Positions 1 to 7,416 of a DNA stretch of 64,000 nt are shown piece after piece (within the stretch, counting starts at the first letter, position 1; the number at the start of each line of letters is the position of its first letter). The stretch is from Flavonifractor sp. AGMB03687 (GTDB taxonomy: Bacteria; Bacillota; Clostridia; Oscillospirales; Oscillospiraceae): assembly GCF_017811815.1 (NCBI RefSeq), contig NZ_JADKZI010000004.1:62001-126000 (forward strand), given 5' to 3'. The notes under the pieces were generated by a model. The model saw nothing but the letters and a program-made list of their open reading frames with translations. It did not search any database and was not told the DNA's origin. The position numbers and the translations under genes are program-made.

Positions 1-1267
1 CCGGCTTCCCCTCCCAGGGGTGTCCGGGACCAATACGGAACCGGGTCAGATGGAGCTGACGCTGGTCCTGGTAGTCGTTGAAGGTACGGCTGACACTGTC
101 CTCGGTATCCACCATGTCCAGCCGCCGGGCCACCAGAGGCAGCAGGGAGCCCTGAACGGCCACCGACAGCAGGGCGATACAGAACACGATGTGAAACAGG
201 TCGTGACCGATCTCCGCCCCACTGGCCAGCGCCATAATGGCAAACACGATGGAGGCCGCGCCCCGCAAACCGGCCCAGGACACCAGCAGGCACTGCCGCA
301 GGGAGCACCGGAAGGGTTTGAGCAGCAGGAAGACCGCCGCAGGCCGGGCCACCAAGGTGAGGAAAAGGGCGATGGCCACCGCCGGCAGCAGTACCTGGGG
401 CATCTGCCGCGGAAAAGCCAGCAGACCCAGCAAGAAGAAGATGAGGATCTGGGCCAGACCGGTGAGTCCGTCAAAGAAGTGGACCAGAGCGGCCTTGTGG
501 GGGATCCTAGCGTTGCCCAGCAGGATACCGGCCAGATAGGCCCCCAGGTAGCCGTTGCCTCCTACCGCCGCGGGCAGCGCGTAGGCCAACAAAGCGGCGG
601 CCAGCACAAAGATAGAGTCCAGACCGTCAGACAAAGTGAGCCGCCGCAGCACCAGAATGGACAGCCAGGCCACTGCAAGTCCCAGAGCTGCGCCAAAGAC
701 CACCTGGGCAAAGACCATCCAAATAAGGCTGCCGCTCTCCCCCACTCCCATGAGGGAAAGGGCGATCATGGTCAACATATAGGACACCGGGTCATTGCTG
801 CCGCTCTCCAGCTCCAGCAGAGAGGCGGTGTGATCCCGCAGACTCAGCTTCTTGGAGCGCAGGATGGAGAACACCGACGCCGCGTCGGTGGAGCTGATCA
901 CCGCGCCGGTGAGGAAGCTGGCCAGAGGGGGAAAGCCCAGCACAAAAAAGCAGAAGAGGGCGGTCAGCAGAGCGGTCACCGCCACGCCCAGGGTGGAGAG
1001 CACCACCGCCCGGGCCGCCGCCGGTTTGGCCGCCTCCCACCGGGTGCCGAAGCCGCCGTAGAACATGATGAAGATGAGAGCCACCGAGCAGATCTGTTCT
1101 GCCGCCTTGAAATCATCAAAGGGGATGCGAAGCAGCCCATCGGAGCCAAAGAGCATGCCCAGGGCCATGAACAGCAGCAGAGCCGGCACCCCCGCCCGCT
1201 GGGAAAAGCGGCTGGCCAAGATACAGGCCACCAGCACCACACCACAAAAAAGCAGCATATATACCAT
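1..1267 (-). CDS. NhaP2-type K+(Na+)/H+ antiporter, C-terminus cut by window edge
   Basis: This is an open minus-strand frame with no stop inside the window. It translates into a continuous multipass membrane protein of at least 422 residues. It carries the CPA1 antiporter core: a GxxISSTDAASVFS-type ion-binding segment, SGSNDPVSYM, and AAAVGGNGYLGAYLAGI. It ends near a VDTEDSVSRTF segment like the one that follows the membrane domain in NhaP2 (CvrA) proteins. NhaP2 relatives run to about 550 residues with a cytoplasmic TrkA-C/CorC-type tail, so roughly the last quarter is probably missing. The ATG at 1267 is chosen because an AGGAGG lies a few bases upstream; the nearby ATG at 1271 is in another frame. 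The protein should exchange monovalent cations for protons at the inner membrane. A terminator separates it from the peptide-transporter operon upstream. Confidence 0.85.
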   Translation of the reverse strand, partial: MVYMLLFCGVVLVACILASRFSQRAGVPALLLFMALGMLFGSDGLLRIPFDDFKAAEQICSVALIFIMFYGGFGTRWEAAKPAAARAVVLSTLGVAVTALLTALFCFFVLGFPPLASFLTGAVISSTDAASVFSILRSKKLSLRDHTASLLELESGSNDPVSYMLTMIALSLMGVGESGSLIWMVFAQVVFGAALGLAVAWLSILVLRRLTLSDGLDSIFVLAAALLAYALPAAVGGNGYLGAYLAGILLGNARIPHKAALVHFFDGLTGLAQILIFFLLGLLAFPRQMPQVLLPAVAIALFLTLVARPAAVFLLLKPFRCSLRQCLLVSWAGLRGAASIVFAIMALASGAEIGHDLFHIVFCIALLSVAVQGSLLPLVARRLDMVDTEDSVSRTFNDYQDQRQLHLTRFRIGPGHPWEGKP

Positions 1268-1285
1268 CCATTTCCTCCTCTCATT

Positions 1286-1321
1286 GAGAAAACAGCTCCG
1301 GTCCTGTTTGGGCCGGAGCTG
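1286..1321 (-). terminator. Rho-independent terminator of the peptide ABC operon
   Basis: A perfect 9-bp stem, CAGCTCCGG (1293-1301) with CCGGAGCTG (1313-1321), has an 11-nt loop. Read on the minus strand it is followed by TGTTTTCTC. It lies between the end of the dppC-like gene and the start of the antiporter gene. Confidence 0.7.
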
Positions 1322-1340
1322 CTGTATCGATCCGTGAAAA

Positions 1341-2213
1341 TTACGGTCGGGAGCGTCTGCTGTCAAACCGGGGGTCCAGAGCGTCCCGCAGGCCATCCCC
1401 GATCCCCGCCAGGCAGAGCACCGTCAGAATAATACACAGGCCCGGCGGCACCCACACCCAGGGCCGGGTGGTGAGCACCGTCAGATTACTGGCGTACTGG
1501 ATCATATTGCCCCAGGAGGCCTGGGGGGTACGGATGCCGAATCCCAGAAAGCTGAGACTGGACTCCGACAGGATGGCCCGCCCCGCCCGCAGGGGGATGG
1601 AACACCACACCGGGGATACCACATTGGGCAGCACGTTGCGCCGCAGGATGGTGCCCGTCCGAGCGCCCAGCGCCTTGGCCGCCAGCACATATTCCCGCTC
1701 CCGCACTGCCAGGGTATTGCCGTACACCAGCCGGGCGATACCGGTCCAGCCCAGCAGGCCCAGCACCAGCACGATATTGCTGGCCGATGGACCTACCACC
1801 GTCACCAGGCAGAGCACCAGCACGATGGAAGGAAAGGTCTGGAAAATGTCGGCCAGCCGCATAATCCAGAACTCCCAGGCACCCCGGCGGTAACCCGCCA
1901 GCAGACCCAGGGGCACGCCTACGGCCGCGCTGATGGCGGCGGAGGTCAGGCCGATGAACAAAGACACCCGCCCGCCGCTAAACAGCCGGGCCAGCAGATC
2001 CCGACCCACGTCGTCGGTGCCCAGGAGATGCTCCGCCGACGGCGGGGCCCAGAAGCCCGCCTCCAGGTCGCTGACGTTGGGCTCCAGATCCAGCACCAGA
2101 GGCAGCAGGAGCACCGCCAGCACCTCCAGACAGAGGACGATCAGGCAGGCCATGGCACGCCGGTCCACCCGAAACCGGGCCCAGGGGCTCCGGTCCAAAC
2201 GCGTTTCTCCCAT
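1341..2213 (-). CDS. Peptide/nickel-type ABC transporter permease, DppC/OppC family
   Basis: This 290-residue integral membrane subunit belongs to a family-5 (dipeptide, oligopeptide or nickel) importer. An N-terminal cytoplasmic stretch and first membrane helix (about residues 23-45) precede the OppC-type region LLGTDDVGRDLLARLFSGGR. The BPD-transporter domain follows, with the EAA loop around REYVLAAKALGA and the C-terminal LSFLGFGI...WGNMI block typical of DppC. I start it at ATG 2213, not at an upstream codon at 2231, because AAAGGAG sits directly upstream of 2213 and the dppB-like gene ends at 2218. It is the last gene of the operon and is followed by a terminator. No ATPase genes follow. 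The true substrate cannot be read from the permease. Confidence 0.9.
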   Translation of the reverse strand: MGETRLDRSPWARFRVDRRAMACLIVLCLEVLAVLLLPLVLDLEPNVSDLEAGFWAPPSAEHLLGTDDVGRDLLARLFSGGRVSLFIGLTSAAISAAVGVPLGLLAGYRRGAWEFWIMRLADIFQTFPSIVLVLCLVTVVGPSASNIVLVLGLLGWTGIARLVYGNTLAVREREYVLAAKALGARTGTILRRNVLPNVVSPVWCSIPLRAGRAILSESSLSFLGFGIRTPQASWGNMIQYASNLTVLTTRPWVWVPPGLCIILTVLCLAGIGDGLRDALDPRFDSRRSRP

Positions 2214-2217
2214 GGCC

Positions 2218-3177
2218 CTACTCCTTTCCATAGCGCACCCTGGGGTCCGCCAGTCCGTAGACCAGGTCCAGGAGCAGGTTGGTCAGGAGCACCGTCAGGG
2301 CGATCACGACAGTGACCCCCATCACCACGGTATAGTCCCGGCCCGAGATGCCGGAAAAGAGTAGACTGCCCATGCCGGGCCAGCCAAAGATCTGCTCCAC
2401 CACCACAGAGCCGCCCAGGATGTGGGGGATATGGCTGAGGATGGTGGTGAGCACCGGGATGAGGGCCCCCCGGAAGGCATGGCGTACCATCACGGCACCA
2501 TCGGTAAGGCCCTTGGCCCGGGCGGTACGGATGTAGTCCTCCCCCAGGGCCTCCAGACAGGCGGCCCGGGTCTGCTTCACCAGCTCGCCCACGCTGCTCA
2601 GGCATACCACCCCGGCGGGGAGGATCAGGTGGCGGATCAGGTCGGCCACACCGGAAAAGCGTCCGGCGGCATACATGCCGTTGGCGGGCAGCCAGCCCAG
2701 GGTGACGGAAAAGAGAAAGATGCCGGCCAGACAGAGGAAAAAGCCGGGCACGCCGAAGCTGATGAGGCTGAGTGCGGAGGCCGCCTTGTCCCAGCCGGAC
2801 CGGGGCTTCCAGGCCGCCAGCACCCCCAGAGGCAGGGCAATGGCCACCGCCAGCACCACACCGGTGCCGGTGAGCAGCAGGGACGGCCCCACCCGTTGGG
2901 CGATGAGGCCAGCCACCGGCTTGCCGTTGGCGTAGGAGACTCCCAGGTCTCCCCGGAGCAGGTCGCCCAGCCACATCAGATAGCGCTGAGGCAGAGGCAG
3001 GTCCAGACCCAGGGAGGCCGCCAGGGCCGCCCGGTCGGCGTCGGTGGCGCCGCTCCCCTCCCCCATCAGGTCCAGGATGGAGCCCTGGGCCAGGTTGAGC
3101 ATACAAAATACCAGAATGGTGATCCCGAAAAACACGGGGATAGCCGTCAGCAGGCGACGGCGGAGATATCGTCCCAT
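2218..3177 (-). CDS. Peptide/nickel-type ABC transporter permease, DppB/OppB family
   Basis: This is the 319-residue partner permease. The N-terminus MGRYLRRRLLTAIPVFFGIT is the classic DppB first helix. The periplasmic loop, the EAA segment GEDYIRTARAKGL and the C-terminal DLVYGLADPRVRYG block are all present. The start at 3177 follows AGGAGG by about 10 nt; an upstream in-frame start at 3219 would add residues that do not match the family. It lies between the binding-protein gene and the dppC-like gene, with only 4 bp to the latter, so the two are translated from one message. DppB and DppC together form the translocation pore for the substrate captured by the lipoprotein encoded at 3277-4854. 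Confidence 0.92.
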   Translation of the reverse strand: MGRYLRRRLLTAIPVFFGITILVFCMLNLAQGSILDLMGEGSGATDADRAALAASLGLDLPLPQRYLMWLGDLLRGDLGVSYANGKPVAGLIAQRVGPSLLLTGTGVVLAVAIALPLGVLAAWKPRSGWDKAASALSLISFGVPGFFLCLAGIFLFSVTLGWLPANGMYAAGRFSGVADLIRHLILPAGVVCLSSVGELVKQTRAACLEALGEDYIRTARAKGLTDGAVMVRHAFRGALIPVLTTILSHIPHILGGSVVVEQIFGWPGMGSLLFSGISGRDYTVVMGVTVVIALTVLLTNLLLDLVYGLADPRVRYGKE

Positions 3178-3203
3178 AATTCTCGCTTCCTCCTGCACTT
3201 CCG

Positions 3204-3241
3204 GCCCCGGACGGGGCACGGGCCGCTATGGGCGGCGGCCC
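3204..3241 (-). repeat. Double hairpin between binding-protein and permease genes
   Basis: There are two perfect stem-loops: GCCCCG/CGGGGC (3204-3217, 2-nt loop) and GGGCCGC/GCGGCCC (3220-3241, 8-nt loop). They fill most of the 99-bp gap between the binding-protein stop and the permease start. No U-run follows, so this is not a classic terminator. Such structures between a binding-protein gene and its permeases commonly stabilise the upstream message and raise the binding protein's abundance. A dispersed REP-like repeat is the alternative. Confidence 0.6.
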
Positions 3242-3276
3242 TACGGAGGTTATTTCTCGTTGGTTTGGTCAGCCGG

Positions 3277-4854
3277 TCAGGCTTCCTTCATCTTCCACGC
3301 CCAGATATTCTCGTTGGAGAAGCTGGAAGAGGGGTAGTCGATGTTGTCCACCGTGGGGGACTGCACATGGAGGGTGCGGCCGAACCACAGGGGGATGAAG
3401 GGCCGCTGATCGGCCAGCAGTTCCTGGAGCTTATCCAGCAGCACCTGGCGGGTCTCCCAGCCGGAGGCGGCGCTGATCTGCTCAATATAATAGGTGTAGG
3501 GCTCCAGATCGGCGATGTGGAAGATGTTGTTGCCCTCGCTGAGGCGGCTCTCGGTGAACCACAGGGGCAGGGCGCCGGGGGTGTGGCTGGCAATGGCCAT
3601 GTCGTACTTGCCGTCGGCCATACCGGAGAAGAGGGCGGCGGAGTCCACCGTCTCAATGGTCACATTCATGCCCACCTCGGCCAGCTCCTGCTGCATGAGG
3701 GAGGCCAGACCGGAGCGGTTGGAGGTGCAGGCCAGGGTATAGGTGCGCCCGTCATAGCCCCCCTGCTCCAACAGGGTACGGGCTTGGTCCACATCCCGCT
3801 CCCAGGTGAGGGAGCAGGTGTACTCGGTGCCGGGGGTCACGTCGGTTGCGGTGGGCTCGCCCAGACCCTGGGTGGACTGGAGGCACAGGGCCTCCTTATC
3901 CAGGGCTAGATCGATGGCACGGCGCACCTCAGCACTGGGGATGGTCTCGCAGTTGAGCATCAGTTCATAGAAGGTGTTGGGCACCTCGCCCTCCACCACC
4001 TCCAGGCCGGAGGCGCGGGCGGTCTCGGCGTCCTCCACCGACACATTGCCGCCAAAGGCGTAATAGTCCAGGTCCCCGGAAATGAGGGAAGGCAGCAGGT
4101 TGGACTTATCCATCACCGTGATGACCAGCTGGTCAAAGTCGGGACAGCCCAGCTGGTAGTCCTTGTTGATCTCCAGCACCAGCTGGCTGCCGGGGATCTC
4201 CTCCACAAACTTGCAGGGACCGGAGCCCACGGGGGCGTCCCACAGGTCCAGCTCCATGATCTGGGCGGGGTCCACCCCCTCCATCAGATGGGTGGGCAGC
4301 ACATAGAACTCCCGGTTCTTATCCAGCAGGAAGTCCTCCGGGGTGGTGGGACGCTTGAAGGTAAGCTTCAGGGTGTGGTCGTCCACCGCCTCCGCGCCCA
4401 GCTGCTCCCCTTCCAGGGCCACACCGTTCTCATCGGTGCCGGCCAGCACGGAGAACACCGAGCGGCCCAGAGCGGGACAGTTGGGATCGGTCATCAGGGT
4501 GATGGTATCCGCCCAGTGCTGGGCGGTCACCGGGGTGCCGTCATGGAAGGCGGCCTTCTCGTCCAGATGGAAGATCACCGCCATGCCGTCATCGGCGCTC
4601 TCCCAGCTGGTTGCCCCTCTGGGATCCAGAGTGCCGTCGGCGTGGACATAGGCCAGCCGGTCATAGATTTTGTCGCAGATGATGCGGGTGTAGTTGCTGC
4701 CCGAAGGGCTGTTATAGGGCATGAGGGAATCCCAAGCATTGGACAGGCCGTAGCGCCCCGTAATCTGCTCCGCAGTCGGTTCCTTTTTTTCTCCGCAGGC
4801 CGTCAGGCCCAGGGCCAGAACGGCTGCCATCAGCAATGCGATCAGTCGTTTCAT
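3277..4854 (-). CDS. Extracellular solute-binding lipoprotein, family 5 (DppA/OppA type)
   Basis: This 525-residue protein has a lipoprotein signal peptide (residues 1-19) and lipobox LTAC, so Cys20 should be lipidated and the protein anchored outside the membrane. The mature part is SBP_bac_5: the early family motif ending in LDPRGATSWESADDGM and the FHDGTPVTAQHWADT segment are clear, as is AEVRRAIDLALDKEAL. Family members bind peptides, nickel chelates or other small ligands. It is the first gene of the transporter operon, with a good GGAGGAACGAC site before ATG 4854. Its 5' leader contains the extra copy of the glmS 3' end. The ligand is not predictable from the sequence. Confidence 0.93.
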   Translation of the reverse strand: MKRLIALLMAAVLALGLTACGEKKEPTAEQITGRYGLSNAWDSLMPYNSPSGSNYTRIICDKIYDRLAYVHADGTLDPRGATSWESADDGMAVIFHLDEKAAFHDGTPVTAQHWADTITLMTDPNCPALGRSVFSVLAGTDENGVALEGEQLGAEAVDDHTLKLTFKRPTTPEDFLLDKNREFYVLPTHLMEGVDPAQIMELDLWDAPVGSGPCKFVEEIPGSQLVLEINKDYQLGCPDFDQLVITVMDKSNLLPSLISGDLDYYAFGGNVSVEDAETARASGLEVVEGEVPNTFYELMLNCETIPSAEVRRAIDLALDKEALCLQSTQGLGEPTATDVTPGTEYTCSLTWERDVDQARTLLEQGGYDGRTYTLACTSNRSGLASLMQQELAEVGMNVTIETVDSAALFSGMADGKYDMAIASHTPGALPLWFTESRLSEGNNIFHIADLEPYTYYIEQISAASGWETRQVLLDKLQELLADQRPFIPLWFGRTLHVQSPTVDNIDYPSSSFSNENIWAWKMKEA

Positions 4855-4886
4855 GTCGTTCCTCCGTCCTTCTCTTTCTCTTTTTT

Positions 4887-4938
4887 ATTCCACTGTTACA
4901 GACTTGGCCAGGTTTCTCGGCTTATCGATGTCGCAGCC
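4887..4938 (-). pseudogene. Second copy of the glmS 3' end (remnant)
   Basis: These 52 bp match the real end of glmS (5085-5136) at 49 positions. Read on the minus strand they encode the same residues, CDIDKPRNLAKSVTVE. All differences are silent: ATC/ATT, GTA/GTG, ACA/ACG, and TAA instead of TGA as the stop. Nothing upstream of GGCTGC resembles glmS, so only the gene end is duplicated. Because the changes are synonymous, this looks like the end of a diverged glmS allele and not a fresh local duplication. The site-specific insertion explanation is discussed under findings. Confidence 0.8.
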
Positions 4939-5084
4939 AGCCCCACCGGCCCACGGGCCGGCGGGGACCCCATTTCTTTGATCTGCTCGGGCGGAGTGGA
5001 TCCGCCCGGCATCAAGATTTTTTCTTCGAAAAAATGCTTGGACGCGCCTCCGGCGCGGGGCGCGGCTGCGACCGTTTTCTGTTC
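4939..5084. repeat. Hairpin-rich 146-bp insert between two glmS ends
   Basis: No plausible gene is present. The stretch holds a palindrome CCGGCCC-AC-GGGCCGG (4946-4961) flanked by CCCC/GGGG, a stem CGGGCGGA/TCCGCCCG, an A+T stem ATTTTTTC/GAAAAAAT, and a GC-rich CGCGCC/GGCGCG patch. The organisation is that of a small structured repeat or an element remnant. It would also lie in the 3' untranslated region of glmS, where the stems could act in termination. I see no other copy in this window. Confidence 0.6.
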
Positions 5085-6915
5085 ATTCCACCGTCACAGA
5101 CTTGGCCAGGTTTCTCGGCTTATCAATGTCGCAGCCGCGCTGGAGGGCGGTATAGTAGGCAAACAGCTGCATGGGCACCACTTCCAGGGAGGGCAGCAGC
5201 ATGGGGTGGGTCGCGGGGATGGCGATGACGTGGTCCGCCGTCCGGCTCAGGTGGGCCGCCTTGTCCCGGGTGGTGAGGCCCAGCACATCGGCGCCCCGGC
5301 TCTTTACCTCTACGGCGTTGCTTACCGTCTTCTCAAACAGGGGTGCGCAACCCGCCAGGGCCACCACCAGGGTACCCGGCTCAATGAGGGAGATGGTGCC
5401 GTGCTTCAGCTCGCCGGCAGCGTAGGCCTCCGAGTGGATATAGGAGATCTCCTTCAGCTTCAGGGAGCCCTCCAGGCCCACAGCGTAGTCCAGATTGCGG
5501 CCGATGAAGAACATGGAGTGGCGGTTGAAGTACAGGGAGGCATAATACTGCACGTCCTCCCGGTCGGCCAGGATCTCCTCCAGCTTGTCCGGAATGCGCT
5601 GCAGCTCAGTCAAGATGGCGTCGTAGGCCGCCCGGTCCAGGGTGCCCAGCAGGTCGGCACAGTACAGGCCGATGAGATAGATCACCGCCAGCTGGGTGGA
5701 GTAGGCCTTGGTGGTGGCCACGGCGATCTCAGGACCGGCCCAGGTGTAGAGCACGGTGTCGCTCTCCCGGGCAATGGTGGAGCCCACCACGTTGACAATG
5801 GACACCACCTTGGCCCCCAGCCGCTTGGCTTCCCGCATGGCGGCCAGGGTGTCGATGGTCTCGCCGGACTGGCTGATGACCAGGGCCAGGGTGTGCTCGG
5901 ACACGATGGGATCGCAGTACCGGAACTCGGAGGCCAGGGTCACCTCCACCGGCTTGCGCAGCAACTTTTCCAGGATATACTTGGCCGCCACACCCACGTG
6001 ATAGGAGGAGCCGCAGGCGATGATATACAGCCGGTCCATCTCCTCCAGCTCCCGGGCGGTGAGCCGCCAGTCGTCCAGCACCACCCGTCCGTCCCTGATG
6101 CGGGGGGAGATGGTCTTGCGGACGGCCTCGGGCTGCTCCATGATCTCCTTGATCATGAAGTGCTCGTAGCCGCCCTTCTCCGCCGCAGAGATCTCCCAAT
6201 CCACGTGGCGGCGCTCCTTCTCCACCGGGCGCAGGTAGGAGTCGTACACCCACATGTGGTCGGCGGTGAGCTCGGCAATCTCTCCGTCCTCCAGCCAGCA
6301 CACCTCACGGGTGTACTTGATGAGGGCGGTGACGTCGCTGGCCAGATAGTGGGCCCCGTCGCCAAAGCCCAGGATCAGAGGACTGTCCTTCCGGGCGGCG
6401 ATGAGCCGGTCGGGACAGTCGGCGCACAGAATGCCCAGGGCATAGGCGCCCCGGATGGTGTGGAGGGTGCGCACCACCGCATCCAGCAGGTCACCCTGGT
6501 AATAGTACCCCAGCAGCTGGGCTACCACCTCGGTGTCGGTGTCCGAGACGAACTGCACCCCCTCCGACTGGAGGAACTCCCTCAGCTCGGCGTAATTTTC
6601 AATGATGCCGTTGTGGACCACCGCAAAGCGGCCGTTCTCACTGACCTGGGGGTGGGAATTGATGTCCGACGGAGCTCCGTGGGTGGCCCAGCGGGTGTGG
6701 CCCACGCCGATGGAGCCATGGAGGGTGGCGCCCCCCTGGACCATGTCGTGGAGCACCTGGAGCCGGCCCTTGGCCTTGGCTACCTGCATGCCCTCCTCTG
6801 CTCCGTATACGGCTACACCGGCGGAGTCATACCCCCGATACTCCAGTCTGGATAGGCCATCCAGCAAAATGGGGGCGGCCTCATCCCTTCCTACAAATCC
6901 AACGATCCCGCACAT
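5083..6915 (-). CDS. glmS: Glutamine-fructose-6-phosphate aminotransferase (isomerizing)
   Basis: GlmS makes glucosamine-6-phosphate from fructose-6-phosphate and glutamine, the entry step to peptidoglycan amino sugars. The 610-residue length is normal. Processed Cys2 (MCGIVGF) is the glutaminase nucleophile. The N-terminal Ntn glutaminase domain runs to about residue 215 with RWATHG and NGIIEN. Two SIS isomerase domains follow (about 285-420 and 455-600) with CGSSYH and SQSGETIDT. The C-terminus ends PRNLAKSVTVE, whose Lys605 corresponds to the active-site lysine of the family. AGGAGG lies just before ATG 6915. The 5' leader is short (about 45 nt), too short for a glmS ribozyme, so the known Bacillus-type control is not visible here. 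Confidence 0.98.
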   Translation of the reverse strand: MCGIVGFVGRDEAAPILLDGLSRLEYRGYDSAGVAVYGAEEGMQVAKAKGRLQVLHDMVQGGATLHGSIGVGHTRWATHGAPSDINSHPQVSENGRFAVVHNGIIENYAELREFLQSEGVQFVSDTDTEVVAQLLGYYYQGDLLDAVVRTLHTIRGAYALGILCADCPDRLIAARKDSPLILGFGDGAHYLASDVTALIKYTREVCWLEDGEIAELTADHMWVYDSYLRPVEKERRHVDWEISAAEKGGYEHFMIKEIMEQPEAVRKTISPRIRDGRVVLDDWRLTARELEEMDRLYIIACGSSYHVGVAAKYILEKLLRKPVEVTLASEFRYCDPIVSEHTLALVISQSGETIDTLAAMREAKRLGAKVVSIVNVVGSTIARESDTVLYTWAGPEIAVATTKAYSTQLAVIYLIGLYCADLLGTLDRAAYDAILTELQRIPDKLEEILADREDVQYYASLYFNRHSMFFIGRNLDYAVGLEGSLKLKEISYIHSEAYAAGELKHGTISLIEPGTLVVALAGCAPLFEKTVSNAVEVKSRGADVLGLTTRDKAAHLSRTADHVIAIPATHPMLLPSLEVVPMQLFAYYTALQRGCDIDKPRNLAKSVTVE

Positions 6916-6967
6916 AGCGCTCCTCCTGATGGGTTTGACGTGGTCGATCTATGGTACTTAAATTAGG

Positions 6968-6996
6968 ATTATAGCACGAAAACGTTGGTAAAACAA
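6968..6996 (-). promoter_or_regulatory. Sigma-A promoter of glmS
   Basis: On the minus strand, TTGTTT (6996-6991) and TATAAT (6973-6968) are 17 bp apart, with an extended TGC before the -10 box. Transcription should start near 6961 and leave a leader of about 45 nt. Confidence 0.75.
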
Positions 6997-7013
6997 TGGC
7001 AGAACGGCCGAAA

Positions 7014-7283
7014 TTAGGTCCGCTCCCGACGGTCCCTCTGTTTGACCTGCGCCCCCTCCACCAGAATGGTATCCGCCCCAAAGCGGCGCACCGCCGACCA
7101 GGGGAAAATCACGTCAGGCTCCCGGCCCAGCAGCCCGAACAGCCGCAGCCGCCCGGGCACCACCAGGGCGGTCACCTTCCCCTCCTCCAGATCCACCACC
7201 ACGTCTCCCACATAGCCTACCCGGCTGCCATCCGTCATATTGATGATTTCCTTGCAGCGCAGCTCATATCCCCGGCATTCCAT
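7014..7283 (-). CDS. YlmC/YmxH-type PRC-barrel protein
   Basis: This 89-residue protein consists of one PRC-barrel fold. It begins MECRGYELRCKEIINMTDGS, includes VGYVGDVVVDLEEGKVTALV, then a loop containing FGLLGREPD and IPW-like FPWSAVRRFGADTILVE. These are the landmarks of the YlmC/YmxH family, found in spore-forming Firmicutes and annotated as sporulation-associated, with no established biochemical role. The frame is open upstream to 7367, but the family start corresponds to ATG 7283. The ribosome site there (AAAGGGGGG) is purine-rich but not canonical. It is monocistronic, divergent from the AEC carrier and upstream of glmS in the same direction. Confidence 0.85.
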   Translation of the reverse strand: MECRGYELRCKEIINMTDGSRVGYVGDVVVDLEEGKVTALVVPGRLRLFGLLGREPDVIFPWSAVRRFGADTILVEGAQVKQRDRRERT

Positions 7284-7354
7284 CGGGCGTCCCCCCTTTT
7301 TCCTATCTCTATGCGCCCCACAGGTTGACCCAGTATACTTACCGTTTGGTAATC

Positions 7355-7383
7355 TTGCACCATGCAACTTAGAAGAATATAAT
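7355..7383 (+). promoter_or_regulatory. Sigma-A promoter of the AEC carrier gene
   Basis: TTGCAC (7355-7360) and a perfect TATAAT (7378-7383) are separated by exactly 17 bp. The start codon follows 34 bp downstream. Confidence 0.8.
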
Positions 7384-7416
7384 AAGCTAAAGTGTTATTG
7401 TGTGGAGGAGAGCGTC

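Noticed and set aside
20-1432. Plus-strand open frame of 470 codons at the left end
   Set aside because: Antisense of the truncated antiporter gene, whose own frame has no stop in the window and encodes a clear membrane transporter.
4887-5136. A complete Tn7-type element at glmS
   Set aside because: Only the duplicated gene end and a short structured insert are present; there is no transposase gene, no recognisable end repeats and no cargo.
4288-6855. Plus-strand open frame of about 855 codons
   Set aside because: Antisense of the peptide-binding lipoprotein and glmS genes, running through the hairpin-rich insert; not coding.
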